Positions 25,213 to 33,532 of a DNA stretch of 64,000 nucleotides are shown here, in pieces. Where the stretch lies: contig NZ_FNIE01000011.1 of assembly GCF_900103985.1 (NCBI RefSeq), forward strand, positions 62,001 to 126,000, given 5' to 3'. The notes beneath the pieces are model-generated. The model did no database searches, had not been told where the DNA came from, and worked only from the letters and a program-made list of their open reading frames with translations. This DNA is from Actinacidiphila guanduensis (GTDB lineage Bacteria; Actinomycetota; Actinomycetes; Streptomycetales; Streptomycetaceae). A program made the position numbers and the translations under genes. Numbering within the stretch: the first letter of the stretch is position 1; every line of letters begins with the position of its first letter.

Positions 25213-26499
25213 TCAGCCGCGGCGCCGGCTTCCGTCCCAGCGCGCTCCCGGGCGCTCCCCCCGGTCGTCGCGGCCGTAACGGTCCTGGACGAGGGTCATC
25301 GCCCCCAGCGGGTCGGCCCGGACCTGGGTGGCGGAGAAGTAGATGTTGCCCCGCACCTGCGGGTGGGCCGCGTCGAAGTCCAGGTGCCGGATGAGTTCCA
25401 CCGGATCCTGCCAGGGGGCCGGCTGTCCTGCGGCGCCGACCTTGTAGAGGGCCTCGCCGATGTAGAGCTCCGCGCGGGTGCCCGCCACGACGTCGGACCA
25501 CCACGGGACCAGCACCGCGTAGTCCGCCGCGGCGAAGCCGATGTTCCAGTAGACCTGAGGTGCGATGTAGTCCAGCCAGCCGCGCTTCACCCAGCCGCGG
25601 GTGTCGGCGTGCAGGTCGTCGTAGGTCTGCACGCCGGCCTGGGTGGCCGAGCCCAGCGGGTCGTTCGCCGCGTTGCGCCACACACCGAAGGGGCTGATGC
25701 CGTACCGGACGCCCGGGCGGACCCGCTTGATGCGGGTGGCCATCTCGGCGACCAGCAGGTCGGTGTTGTGGCGGCGCCAGGTGTCGCGGTCGGGGAAGCC
25801 GGCGCCGTAGCGGGCCCAGCTGGCGTCGTCGGCGAAGGTCTGGCCGGCCACCGGGTACGGGTAGAAGTAGTCGTCCCAGTGGACGGCGTCGATCGGGTAG
25901 CGGCGCACCGCGTCGAGCATCGCGTCCTCGACGAAGCAGCGCACCTGCGGCTGCCCGGGGTCGTAGTAGAGCTTGCCGCCGTACGGCAGCACCCACTCCG
26001 GGTGCAGGCGCGCGGGGTGGGTGGGGGCGAGGGTGCTGGGGTCGTCGGTCATCGCCACCCGGTAGGGGTTGAACCAGGCGTGCAGTTCCAGGCCGCGGCG
26101 GTGCGCCTCGCGGACGGCGGTGCCCAGCGGGTCCCAGCCGGGGTCACGGCCCTGGGTTCCGGTCAGGTACTGCGACCAGGGCTCGTACGGGGAGGGCCAG
26201 AAGGCGTCGGCGGTCGGGCGGACCTGGAACATCACCGCGTTCAGCCGGCGCTCGACGGCGAGGTCGAGCAGGTCGGTCAGTTCGGCCCGCTGCTCGGCCG
26301 GGGACAGGCCGGGGGCGGAGGGCCAGTCGGTGTTGGTGACCGTGGCGATCCACATCCCGCGCAGGTCCCGGGTGCGGGGCCGGCCCGGGCCGGCGACCAG
26401 CGGGGCGGGCGCCTGGGCGCGGGCGGTGCCGGTCCCAGCGGCGGAGGCGAGCGCTCCGGCGGCGGCGAGGGTGAAGGTCCTGCGGGACAGCGACTCCAT
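25213..26499 (-). CDS. Tat-exported glycoside-hydrolase-like protein (GHL10 family)
   Basis: 428 residues from the ATG at 26499 with GGGAGC upstream; an earlier ATG at 26571 would bury the signal. The N-terminus MESLSRRTFTLAAAGALASA is a Tat signal (SRRTFT). The mature protein matches the GHL10/DUF187 TIM-barrel family: RGMWIATVTNTDWPS, LNAVMFQVRPTADAFWPS, GLELHAWFNPYRVA, IDAVHWDDYFYPYP and YGISPFGVWRN. Members are thought to act on extracellular polysaccharide or cell-wall glycans; substrate is inferred only. Divergent from another Tat-exported protein. Confidence 0.88.
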   Translation of the reverse strand: MESLSRRTFTLAAAGALASAAGTGTARAQAPAPLVAGPGRPRTRDLRGMWIATVTNTDWPSAPGLSPAEQRAELTDLLDLAVERRLNAVMFQVRPTADAFWPSPYEPWSQYLTGTQGRDPGWDPLGTAVREAHRRGLELHAWFNPYRVAMTDDPSTLAPTHPARLHPEWVLPYGGKLYYDPGQPQVRCFVEDAMLDAVRRYPIDAVHWDDYFYPYPVAGQTFADDASWARYGAGFPDRDTWRRHNTDLLVAEMATRIKRVRPGVRYGISPFGVWRNAANDPLGSATQAGVQTYDDLHADTRGWVKRGWLDYIAPQVYWNIGFAAADYAVLVPWWSDVVAGTRAELYIGEALYKVGAAGQPAPWQDPVELIRHLDFDAAHPQVRGNIYFSATQVRADPLGAMTLVQDRYGRDDRGERPGARWDGSRRRG

Positions 26500-26766
26500 A
26501 CGGGGCTCCCTGCGGTCGTGCTTCCTACGGACGACCCGCTGCATCATGGCGGCCCGCCACTCCGACGGCAAGCACCCCGATTGGTCTACTCCTCTGGTAC
26601 CTCCGTGCTGCTGGGGCTCCTTGACGGTGCATCAGCAAAGGGTGCAACAGCTCCGGCGTCCGGTCCCTCGCTGTTGCCGAACGGGCCATGCCCGGCTCAT
26701 CCGGAGTTCACTGCGGCGGTTCAGGGTCCAGAGGTCTTTCACCCTCGACACACCAGGAGGACGGCC

Positions 26767-28419
26767 ATGTGCGCAGAAGGCCGCTGCGAGCACCACGTCG
26801 CCCCGCTCGATCCGGGCGCCCTTCCCGAGAGCGCCGAGCCGGCGTCCGCCGACGCGGGCGTGCGCCGCCGCCGGCTGCTGACCGCGGGCCTCGGCGGCGC
26901 CGTCGCGCTGACCCTGGCGCCCGTCTCCTTCGCGGAGGCCGCCGACAACGCCGACACCAAGAGCGGCGGCGCCCCCGCCGACGGCACCCAGGTGACCCGC
27001 ACCGTCACCGGCACCCTCGCCACCGGCGCCGCCGACTTCGTCCACCTCCCCGTGGACGTCCCCCGGGGCGTGCAGAAGATCGCCGTCTCGTACTCCTACG
27101 ACAAGCCCACCGTGCCGTCCGGCGTGCCCGGCAACTCCTGCGACATCGGCATCTTCGACGAGCGCGGCACCGCGCTCGGCGGCAGCGGCTTCCGCGGCTG
27201 GTCCGGCGGCTTCCGCACCGCCTTCGAGATCTCCAACTCCGAGGCCACGCCCGGCTACCTGCCCGGCCCGGTGAACGCCGGCCGCTGGAACGTCGTCCTC
27301 GGCCCGTACCAGGTGGCGCCCCAGGGCCTGACGTACCAGGTGCAGATCACCCTCACCTACGGCCCGAAGGGCCCCGCGTTCGTGCCGGACTACCCGCCGC
27401 AGCAGGCGAAGAGCCGCGGCCGCGACTGGTACCGCGGCGACTGCCACCTGCACACCGTCCACTCCGACGGCAAGCGGCTGCCCTCCGAGGTCGCCGCCGG
27501 CGCCCGCGCGGCCGGCCTGGACTTCATGGTCACCACCGACCACAACACCAGCTCCTCGCACGGCGTGTGGGGCCAGTACGCGGGCCCCGACCTGCTGATC
27601 ATCACCGGCGAGGAGGTCACCACCCGCAACGGCCACTGGCTCGCGCTCGGCCTGCCGGCCGGCGAGTGGATCGACTGGCGCTACCGCTCCCGCGACGACT
27701 CCTTCGCCCGCTTCGCCCGCCAGGTGCACCGCGGCGGCGGCATCGTGGTGCCCGCGCACATGTACTGCGCCTACATCGCCTGCCAGTGGAAGTTCGGCTT
27801 CGACGACGCGGACGCCACCGAGGTGTGGACGGGCCCGTGGACGTACGACGACGAGCACGCGGTCAGCACCTGGGACCAGAAGCTCGGCGAGGCGGTCCGC
27901 ACCGGCGGGCGCTGGCTGCCGGCGATGGGCAACAGCGACGCGCACAGCGACCCGAACGTCATCGGGCTGCCGCACAACGTCGTCCGCGCCGACGACCTCG
28001 CCACCGAGGCGGTCCTGGCGGGCGTCAAGGCCGGCCACAGCTGGATCGCCGAGTCCTCCTCGGTCGACCTCGCCTTCACCGTCACCGGCGCCGGGCGCCA
28101 GGCGGGCATCGGCGAGACGCTGAGCGTCCCGGCCGAGGCGCCGGTGGACGTCCGCCTCGACGTCAAGGGCGTGCCGCACGGCACCATCCGCTTCATCACC
28201 GACGAGGGGCAGATGCACCAGGAGTCGCTGGACGCCTCCGGCACCGGCACGGCGACCTGGCGGACGACCGCGTCGCTGGCCGCCTACGTACGGGCCGAGG
28301 TGCGCCACCCGATGGCGGACGGCTCCGCGGGGCAGGGCAACACCATGGGCGACGCGCTGCTCTTCGGCCCGATGGCGGCGCTGACCAACCCGGTGTTCCT
28401 GGTGGAGAGCACGCACTGA
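26767..28419 (+). CDS. Tat-exported PHP-domain (CehA/McbA-like) metallohydrolase
   Basis: 550 residues. ATG with AGGAGG six bases upstream. The N-terminus has RRRRLLTAGLGGAVALTLAP, a Tat-type signal after a hydrophilic lead. Residues 70-215 form a beta-rich domain. The PHP metal site follows: GDCHLHTVHSDG near residue 224, VTTDHN near 257 and ITGEEVTT near 279, with VPAHM and GNSDAHSDPN further on. PHP enzymes hydrolyse phosphoesters or related bonds with two or three metals; the substrate is unknown. Fully exported, so it acts outside the cell or in the wall. Confidence 0.87.
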   Translation: MCAEGRCEHHVAPLDPGALPESAEPASADAGVRRRRLLTAGLGGAVALTLAPVSFAEAADNADTKSGGAPADGTQVTRTVTGTLATGAADFVHLPVDVPRGVQKIAVSYSYDKPTVPSGVPGNSCDIGIFDERGTALGGSGFRGWSGGFRTAFEISNSEATPGYLPGPVNAGRWNVVLGPYQVAPQGLTYQVQITLTYGPKGPAFVPDYPPQQAKSRGRDWYRGDCHLHTVHSDGKRLPSEVAAGARAAGLDFMVTTDHNTSSSHGVWGQYAGPDLLIITGEEVTTRNGHWLALGLPAGEWIDWRYRSRDDSFARFARQVHRGGGIVVPAHMYCAYIACQWKFGFDDADATEVWTGPWTYDDEHAVSTWDQKLGEAVRTGGRWLPAMGNSDAHSDPNVIGLPHNVVRADDLATEAVLAGVKAGHSWIAESSSVDLAFTVTGAGRQAGIGETLSVPAEAPVDVRLDVKGVPHGTIRFITDEGQMHQESLDASGTGTATWRTTASLAAYVRAEVRHPMADGSAGQGNTMGDALLFGPMAALTNPVFLVESTH

Positions 28420-28639
28420 GCGGACGGCTCGCGGGCGCCGGGCCGCGACGCCGGGCGGACGTGCCGGGGGCGCCGGGCCGCTGTCCGCAGGGGCCGGCCG
28501 GTGGCCCGGGTCCGCCGGCGCCCCGGCCGACCCACCGCGCTCCGCTCGGCGGTAACGTCTGTCCGGTAATCCGGCGCGCCGTCCGTCGCACGGGCGGGAC
28601 ACGGCCGGTTCAGCGGGCACGCGGTCGGGAGGCTGGCGA

Positions 28640-29497
28640 GTGAGTGACATCCAGCGCGTCGGAGTGGTGGGCGCCGGGCAGATGGGGTCCGGCATCGCGG
28701 AGGTGTGCGCCAAGGCCGGGCTGGACGTCAAGGTCGCCGAGACGACGGGCGACGCGCTGGAGCTGGGCCGCGCCCGCCTGGCGAACTCCCTGGACAAGGC
28801 CGCCGAGCGCGGCAAGATCAGCGCGCAGGAGCGGGACGCCGCCCTCGGCCGCCTCACCTTCACCACCGACCTCGGCGAGTTCGCCGACCGCGACCTGGTG
28901 ATCGAGGCCGTGGTGGAGAACGAGCAGGTCAAGCTGGACATCTTCCGCACCCTGGACCAGGTGGTGGAGCGGCCCGACGCGATCCTCGCCTCCAACACCT
29001 CCTCCATCCCACTGGTCCGGCTCGCGGTCGCCACCTCGCGCCCGGACCAGGTGCTGGGCATCCACTTCTTCAACCCGGCCCCCGTACAGCGCCTGGTGGA
29101 GCTCATCCCGGCGCTGACCACCGGCAGCGAGACCCTCAAGCGGGCCGAGCACCTGGTCACCGAGGTCCTGGGCAAGCACCCCATCCGGGCCCAGGACCGC
29201 TCCGGCTTCGTCGTCAACGCGCTGCTCGTGCCCTACCTGCTCTCGGCGATCCGCATGTACGAGTCGGGTATCGCCACCCGCGAGGACATCGACAACGGCA
29301 TGGAACTCGGCTGCGCCCACCCCATGGGACCGCTGAAGCTCGCCGACCTCATCGGCCTGGACACGGTGGCCGCCATCGCCGACTCGATGTACGCGGAGTA
29401 CAAGGAGCCCCTGTACGCGGCCCCGCCGATCCTGCAGCGCATGGTGGACGCGGGCCGCATGGGCCGCAAGAGCGGCGCGGGCTTCTACCCGTACTAG
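28640..29497 (+). CDS. 3-hydroxybutyryl-CoA / 3-hydroxyacyl-CoA dehydrogenase
   Basis: 285 residues from GTG with GGGAGG upstream. NAD(P)-binding Rossmann motif VGVVGAGQMGSGIAEVCAKAG at the start, ASNTSSIPL and GIHFFNPAPVQRLVELI in the middle (catalytic His in HFFNP), and a C-terminal helical domain with GFVVNALLVPYLLSAIRM. It oxidises or reduces the 3-hydroxyl of short acyl-CoA esters, serving butyryl-CoA supply or beta-oxidation. It stands alone here, without thiolase or crotonase, and is followed by a strong terminator. Confidence 0.94.
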   Translation: MSDIQRVGVVGAGQMGSGIAEVCAKAGLDVKVAETTGDALELGRARLANSLDKAAERGKISAQERDAALGRLTFTTDLGEFADRDLVIEAVVENEQVKLDIFRTLDQVVERPDAILASNTSSIPLVRLAVATSRPDQVLGIHFFNPAPVQRLVELIPALTTGSETLKRAEHLVTEVLGKHPIRAQDRSGFVVNALLVPYLLSAIRMYESGIATREDIDNGMELGCAHPMGPLKLADLIGLDTVAAIADSMYAEYKEPLYAAPPILQRMVDAGRMGRKSGAGFYPY

Positions 29498-29503
29498 CCG
29501 GGC

Positions 29504-29536
29504 GGGCGCCCCGCTGCCGGGGGCGGCGGGGCGCCC
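29504..29536 (+). terminator. 11-bp terminator hairpin
   Basis: GGGCGCCCCGC (29504-29514) pairs with GCGGGGCGCCC (29526-29536), directly after the dehydrogenase stop. It may also serve the convergent lamin-tail gene. Confidence 0.8.
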
Positions 29537-29587
29537 GTGGTCACGCCGGGCCGCGGGTGCGCGCCCCGGGGCGCTCGGGCGTGGGGG

Positions 29588-30040
29588 TCAGCACAGCTTG
29601 GAGCTGGCCTTCTTGTTGTTGTAGGAGCACGTGTCGACCTTGGCGCCGGTCGACTTCTTCAGCGTGGCCGTGTCCTTGTCGTTGTTCCAGATGTAATTGC
29701 CGCTGCCCCAGTAGCGGTTCGCGGTGGTGTTCGTGCCCTTGCCCGTGTGGACCGTCACCGTCTTGCCGGCGCCCAGGGTGTAGGCGGTGAAGGTGTAGCG
29801 GTGGGAGGAGGCGTCCGAGAGGACCCAGCCCTTGAGCGAGACCGCCTTCGAGGTGGTGTTGCGTATCTGGACGTACTCGGCGTTCAGGCTCGCAGTGGAG
29901 CGGGTGTCCGACCCCGGGCTGTTGTAGTAGATCTTGTACAGGTGCACGGAGCCGGTGGCGGCCTGGGCCGGCGCGGCGGTCAGCGCGACAGCGGCGGCGC
30001 CGGAGACGGCGAGGACCGCCGCGATGCGGGTGAGATGCAT
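29588..30040 (-). CDS. Secreted lamin-tail-domain (LTD) protein
   Basis: 150 residues. Sec signal peptide MHLTRIAAVLAVSGAAAVALTAAPAQA with probable cleavage after AQA. The mature part matches the LTD immunoglobulin-like fold: YKIYYNSPGSDTRSTASLNAEYVQIRNTTSKAVSLKGWVLSDASSHRYTF (E-Y-V-x-I-x-N and the G-W motif), then AGKTVTVHTGKGTN and WNNDKDTATL. Two cysteines near the C-terminus may form a disulfide. Bacterial LTD proteins are extracellular and usually linked to nucleases or surface proteins; function here is unknown. AGGGGA site five bases upstream. Confidence 0.87.
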   Translation of the reverse strand: MHLTRIAAVLAVSGAAAVALTAAPAQAATGSVHLYKIYYNSPGSDTRSTASLNAEYVQIRNTTSKAVSLKGWVLSDASSHRYTFTAYTLGAGKTVTVHTGKGTNTTANRYWGSGNYIWNNDKDTATLKKSTGAKVDTCSYNNKKASSKLC

Positions 30041-30238
30041 GGTTTCCCCTGATTCGAGCCAGGCCCCCTGCCTGGCGACCGTCCACATTAGGGACACACC
30101 CGCGGCTGAGGGGCGCTGTTACCGAATCCGGACACCGAGGGGGCAAGGCAGCCTCCCGGAGGACATCCGGAATCGGCGCATAACGGAAGAATCAGTGGAC
30201 ACCCGCAGGGCGAGAGCCGTTCCGGAAGGTGGTGCCCG

Positions 30239-31033
30239 ATGCCCGAACTGCCCGACGTCGAAGGCTTCAGCCGCGTGCTGCGCTCGCACGGCCAGGGGCG
30301 GCGGATCGAGCGGGTGGACGTCGCCGACGCCGGGGTGCTGCGCGGGGTCGGCGCGCGCCGGCTGCGGCAGGCGCTGGAGGGCCGCGAACTGGCGGCGCCC
30401 GAGCGGCGGGGCAAGTGGCTCATCGCCCGCACCGATCAGGGCCCCGCCCTGCTGCTGCACTTCGGGATGACCGGGCAGCTCGTCGCCTGCCCGCCGGACG
30501 AACCCCCGCACCGCTACGACCGCGTACGGCTCGACCTGTCCGACGGCCGCGAGCTGCGCTACCGCGACCAGCGCAAGCTGCAGGGGCTGCGGCTGGCCGA
30601 CTCCGAGGAGGCCGTGGAGCGGGCGCTGGCCGGGCAGGGCCCGGACGCCGCCACCGTGGACCGCTCGGCCCTCTGCGAGATCCTCGGCGGCCGCCGGGCC
30701 AAGCTGAAGGCCGTGCTGATGGACCAGTCCGCGCTCGCCGGCCTCGGCAACCTCCTCGCCGACGAGATCCTGTGGGCCGCCCGCCTCCACCCCGCCCGCC
30801 CGGCGAACTCCCTCTCCCCCGCCGAATGCCGCATCCTCCACACGGCCCTGCGCCGCGTCCTGACCCGCTCGATCCGCGCCGGCCGCGTCCCCGCCCCATC
30901 CACCTGGCTCACCGCCCACCGCGACGCCTCTTCCCCCCACTGCCCCCGCTGCCACACCCCCCTCACCCACGCCCCGATAGCCGGCCGCACCACCGTCTGG
31001 TGCCCCAACTGCCAAAAACAGCCCACCGAATGA
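30239..31033 (+). CDS. Fpg/Nei family DNA glycosylase
   Basis: 264 residues. After removal of Met1, the N-terminus PELPDVEGF supplies the catalytic Pro and Glu. Lys near residue 58 (RRGKWLI) is the conserved contact. The H2TH region is DQSALAGLGNLLADEILWAARLHP, and the zinc finger is CPRCHTPLTHAPIAGRTTVWCPNC. This family removes oxidised bases and nicks abasic sites. PDVE instead of PEVE and the compact length suggest a Nei-like branch rather than canonical MutM. It is monocistronic and followed by a repeat array. Confidence 0.9.
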   Translation: MPELPDVEGFSRVLRSHGQGRRIERVDVADAGVLRGVGARRLRQALEGRELAAPERRGKWLIARTDQGPALLLHFGMTGQLVACPPDEPPHRYDRVRLDLSDGRELRYRDQRKLQGLRLADSEEAVERALAGQGPDAATVDRSALCEILGGRRAKLKAVLMDQSALAGLGNLLADEILWAARLHPARPANSLSPAECRILHTALRRVLTRSIRAGRVPAPSTWLTAHRDASSPHCPRCHTPLTHAPIAGRTTVWCPNCQKQPTE

Positions 31034-31104
31034 GCAAGCAGCAAGCGAAGTAGGGCCGCGAGGGAAACCACCGCGCAGGGCAACGAACGAAGGGGGCGCT
31101 GGGG

Positions 31105-31135
31105 GTACCTCCCAGGCGAAGCTCTGGGGGAGGAA
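31105..31135. repeat. Dispersed streptomycete hairpin element
   Basis: CCTCCC at 31109-31114 can pair with GGGAGG near 31127-31133 across AGGCGAAGCTCTGG. It leads straight into the GGAACTGCGCG start of the tandem array. A related sequence lies at 45656-45703. Confidence 0.6.
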
Positions 31136-31622
31136 CTGCGCGACCAGCCATCATCCGGCGGATGATCCGGAAACGGCCCCGGGCAGCAGCCCGGACGGGG
31201 CAAACCAACCACGCACGGCACCAACAAAGGGGCGCGAGGAACTGCGCGACCAGCCAGGAACCGGCGGACGATCCGGAAACGGCCCCGGGCAGCAGCCCGG
31301 ACGGCGCAAGCCAACCGCGCACGGCACCAACAAAGGGGCGCGAGGAACTGCGCGACCAGCCATCATCCGGCGGATGATCCGGAAACGGCCCCGGGCAGCA
31401 GCCCGGACGGGGCAAACCAACCACGCACGGCACCAACAAAGGGGCGCGAGGAACTGCGCGACCAGCCAGGAACCGGCGGACGATCCGGAAACGGCCCCGG
31501 GCAGCAGCCCGGACGGCGCAAGCCAACCGCGCACGGCACCAACAAAGGGGCGCGAGGAACTGCGCGACCAGCCATCATCCGGCGGATGATCCGGAAACGG
31601 CCCCGGGCAGCAGCCCGGACGG
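31132..31622. repeat. 106-bp tandem repeat array with two alternating variants
   Basis: Units start at 31132, 31238, 31344, 31450 and 31556, exactly 106 bases apart; the last is truncated near 31622. Odd units carry a TCATCCG/CGGATGA hairpin and a GGGGCAAACCAACC block, while even units carry GGAACCGGCGGACGATCC and GGCGCAAGCCAACC. All contain CCGGGC-AGCA-GCCCGG, which can form a small hairpin. The result is a 212-base higher-order repeat. Each unit opens with the GGAACTGCGCGACCAGCC element that is common between streptomycete genes. No protein is coded convincingly. Confidence 0.92.
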
Positions 31623-31646
31623 CCAAACCCCGTAATACGCCGCCGC

Positions 31647-32525
31647 TCAGGCCCGGCGCCTGGCCGACCGCCGCGGCCTCTCCCCCTCCGACTCCCGCAC
31701 CCGTTTCCGCCGCTTCCCTCCGCTCCGCGATCCCCCACCGGACCCGCCGTCGGACTTCCGCTCCACCGACTCCGCCGTATAGCCCGCCTGCCCCTCGATC
31801 GCGCCCTCCACCTCCCCCACGTCGTCGGAGACGTCCTCGACGGCCTTCCCGGCGCTGTCGCCGACCCCCTCCACCGCCTTGCCGGCACCGCCCGCCGCTT
31901 CCTTCGCCCCCTTGCCGACCTCGCCCGCGGCCTCCCCCGCGCCCTGACCGACTTCGCCGACCGCGTCGCCGGCGCCCCGGCCCACCTCACCGGCAGCATC
32001 ACCCGCACCCCGCCCGACCTCACCGACCGCTCGGCTGGCCCCCCGGCCCACCTCACCGGCAGCGTCACCGGCGCCGCGGCCCACCTCGCCAGCAGCGTCA
32101 CCGGCCCCCCGGCCCACCTCGCCGAGAGCCCGGCCGGCGCCGGAGGCGATCTGCTCCAGGATCTGCGGGTTGCGGTCGATCGTGGCGAGCACGCGCTCGA
32201 TGATCGCCGCCACGTTGTCGAGCCGTACCTTCAACAGGGCCTGCGCCTCCACCCCCTTGATCCCGAGGTGCACGCGCCCGAGCGCGACATCGACCCCCAC
32301 ATCGAGCTTCAGCAGCTCCAGGACCTCGGCGTGCAGCGACACCCGGCCCCGCAGATCCTCGACCTCGAGGTCGATCTCCTCCACGCTGAGGTTCGGCACG
32401 TCGAGCAGTACATCCGGATCGCCGTCCCTGTCGAAGGAGCCGTCGGACTCCCAGTTGTCCCGCTCCTGGGCACCCTCGTCCTCGGGGCGCCCGGTGTCGT
32501 CGACGTCATCGGCCACGAGTGTCAC
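31647..32525 (-). CDS. Repeat-containing protein, gas-vesicle-associated type
   Basis: 292 residues. An acidic N-terminus leads to a beta-rich globular domain (LDVPNLSVEEIDLEVEDLRGRVSLHAEVLELLKLDVGVDVALGRVHLGIKGVEAQALLKVRLDNVAAIIERVL, residues about 41-115). From about residue 130 there are some nine repeats of an 11-residue unit of the form EVGRGAGDAAG, LEA-like and probably helical, then a basic Arg/Ser tail. Its ATG overlaps the stop of the SRPBCC gene, so the two are coupled. The globular part recalls proteins seen near streptomycete gas-vesicle genes; function unknown. Confidence 0.75.
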   Translation of the reverse strand: MTLVADDVDDTGRPEDEGAQERDNWESDGSFDRDGDPDVLLDVPNLSVEEIDLEVEDLRGRVSLHAEVLELLKLDVGVDVALGRVHLGIKGVEAQALLKVRLDNVAAIIERVLATIDRNPQILEQIASGAGRALGEVGRGAGDAAGEVGRGAGDAAGEVGRGASRAVGEVGRGAGDAAGEVGRGAGDAVGEVGQGAGEAAGEVGKGAKEAAGGAGKAVEGVGDSAGKAVEDVSDDVGEVEGAIEGQAGYTAESVERKSDGGSGGGSRSGGKRRKRVRESEGERPRRSARRRA

Positions 32526-33526
32526 CCCTCGTCCTCGTCGTCGTCCTCTTCCTCGTCGTCCAGGTCGTCCCGGTGGTCCTCGTCGTCCTCGTCGTCCAGG
32601 TCGTCCTCTTCGACGTCCTCGCCGTCCTCCTCGTCTTCGGCGTCCTCGGCGTCCTCGCCGTCCTCCTCCTCGTCCAGCGCCTCCTCGTGCGTCCGCACGA
32701 CCTCCCCGTCGCGGATCTCGCCGCGCCAGCCCTCCGGAGGCTCCTCGGCGAGCGTCACGTGCTGCTGGAAGCGCTTGAGGTCCAAGCGGATCCGGCGCCC
32801 CTGGGCGCGCCAGAGGTTGCCCGTCTTCTCGAAGAAGCCGACCGGGCGGTACTCGATGACAGCGACCACCCGGGTCAGGTCGGGCGTGATCTCGTGGAAG
32901 CTCACGGCACCGTGCGTGGTGCCCTTCTCCCCGTCGGAATCCCAGACGATCCGCTCGTCCGGGATCTGCTCCACGATGTTCGCGTTGGTGCTGCGGTTGG
33001 AGAACGCGATCTTGAACTTCCAGTCGGACTCCGTCTCGTCGTCCCCGTAGGAGACGTCGGTGACGCCCTTGGCGAATTCCGGGAACGCCTCGTACTCGCT
33101 CCAGTAGTCGTAGACGGTGCGCCGGGGCAGGCCGATGTCCAGGGTCTCCACAACGAGCGTCACCTTGGTGCCGCCACCGCCGCCGCCCCCACCGCCGCCG
33201 AGCGCCTCCTTGATGCCGCCGACGGCCTTGCTCCCCGTCTCCTTGACCTTGTCCTTGACCATCCCCGTGGCCAGGTCCTTCATCGACCCACCGCCGATGC
33301 CGGGGAGGTTCTTGGCGAGCCCGGAGAGTCCTCCGCCGCCGAGCTTGCCCGCGGTCTTGCCCGCCTTCTTACCGGCTTTCTTGCCGTCGCCGATGCCGGA
33401 GAGGGCCTGGGCGGCCGAGCCGACCGCGTGGCGGGCCCGGGCCCCGACGTAGTTGCCCAGTTCGGAGCGCAGTTCCTCCAGCGGGCTCGGGTTCTCGGCC
33501 GGTGTCTGCTTCTCGGACGTGGTCAT
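32522..33526 (-). CDS. SRPBCC-domain protein with long acidic tail (GvpY/GvpZ-like)
   Basis: 334 residues. The N-terminal 115 residues are Gly/Lys-rich (DGKKAGKKAGKTAGKLGGGG and a run of nine glycines). The SRPBCC domain covers about 120-255: VETLDIGLPRRTVYDYWSEYEAFPEFAKGV, ERIVWDSDGEKGTTHGAVSFHEI, RVVAVIEYRPVGFFEKTGNLW. The final 60 or so residues are almost all Asp/Glu (EEDGEDAEDAEDEEDGEDVEEDD). This architecture matches accessory genes of streptomycete gas-vesicle clusters as I remember them; no GvpA or GvpJ is in the window. ATG six bases after the upstream stop. Confidence 0.78.
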   Translation of the reverse strand: MTTSEKQTPAENPSPLEELRSELGNYVGARARHAVGSAAQALSGIGDGKKAGKKAGKTAGKLGGGGLSGLAKNLPGIGGGSMKDLATGMVKDKVKETGSKAVGGIKEALGGGGGGGGGGTKVTLVVETLDIGLPRRTVYDYWSEYEAFPEFAKGVTDVSYGDDETESDWKFKIAFSNRSTNANIVEQIPDERIVWDSDGEKGTTHGAVSFHEITPDLTRVVAVIEYRPVGFFEKTGNLWRAQGRRIRLDLKRFQQHVTLAEEPPEGWRGEIRDGEVVRTHEEALDEEEDGEDAEDAEDEEDGEDVEEDDLDDEDDEDHRDDLDDEEEDDDEDEG

Positions 33527-33532
33527 CGCGGG

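Noticed and set aside
31132..31622. CRISPR array
   Set aside because: Units are contiguous 106-bp repeats without unique spacers, and no cas genes are near.
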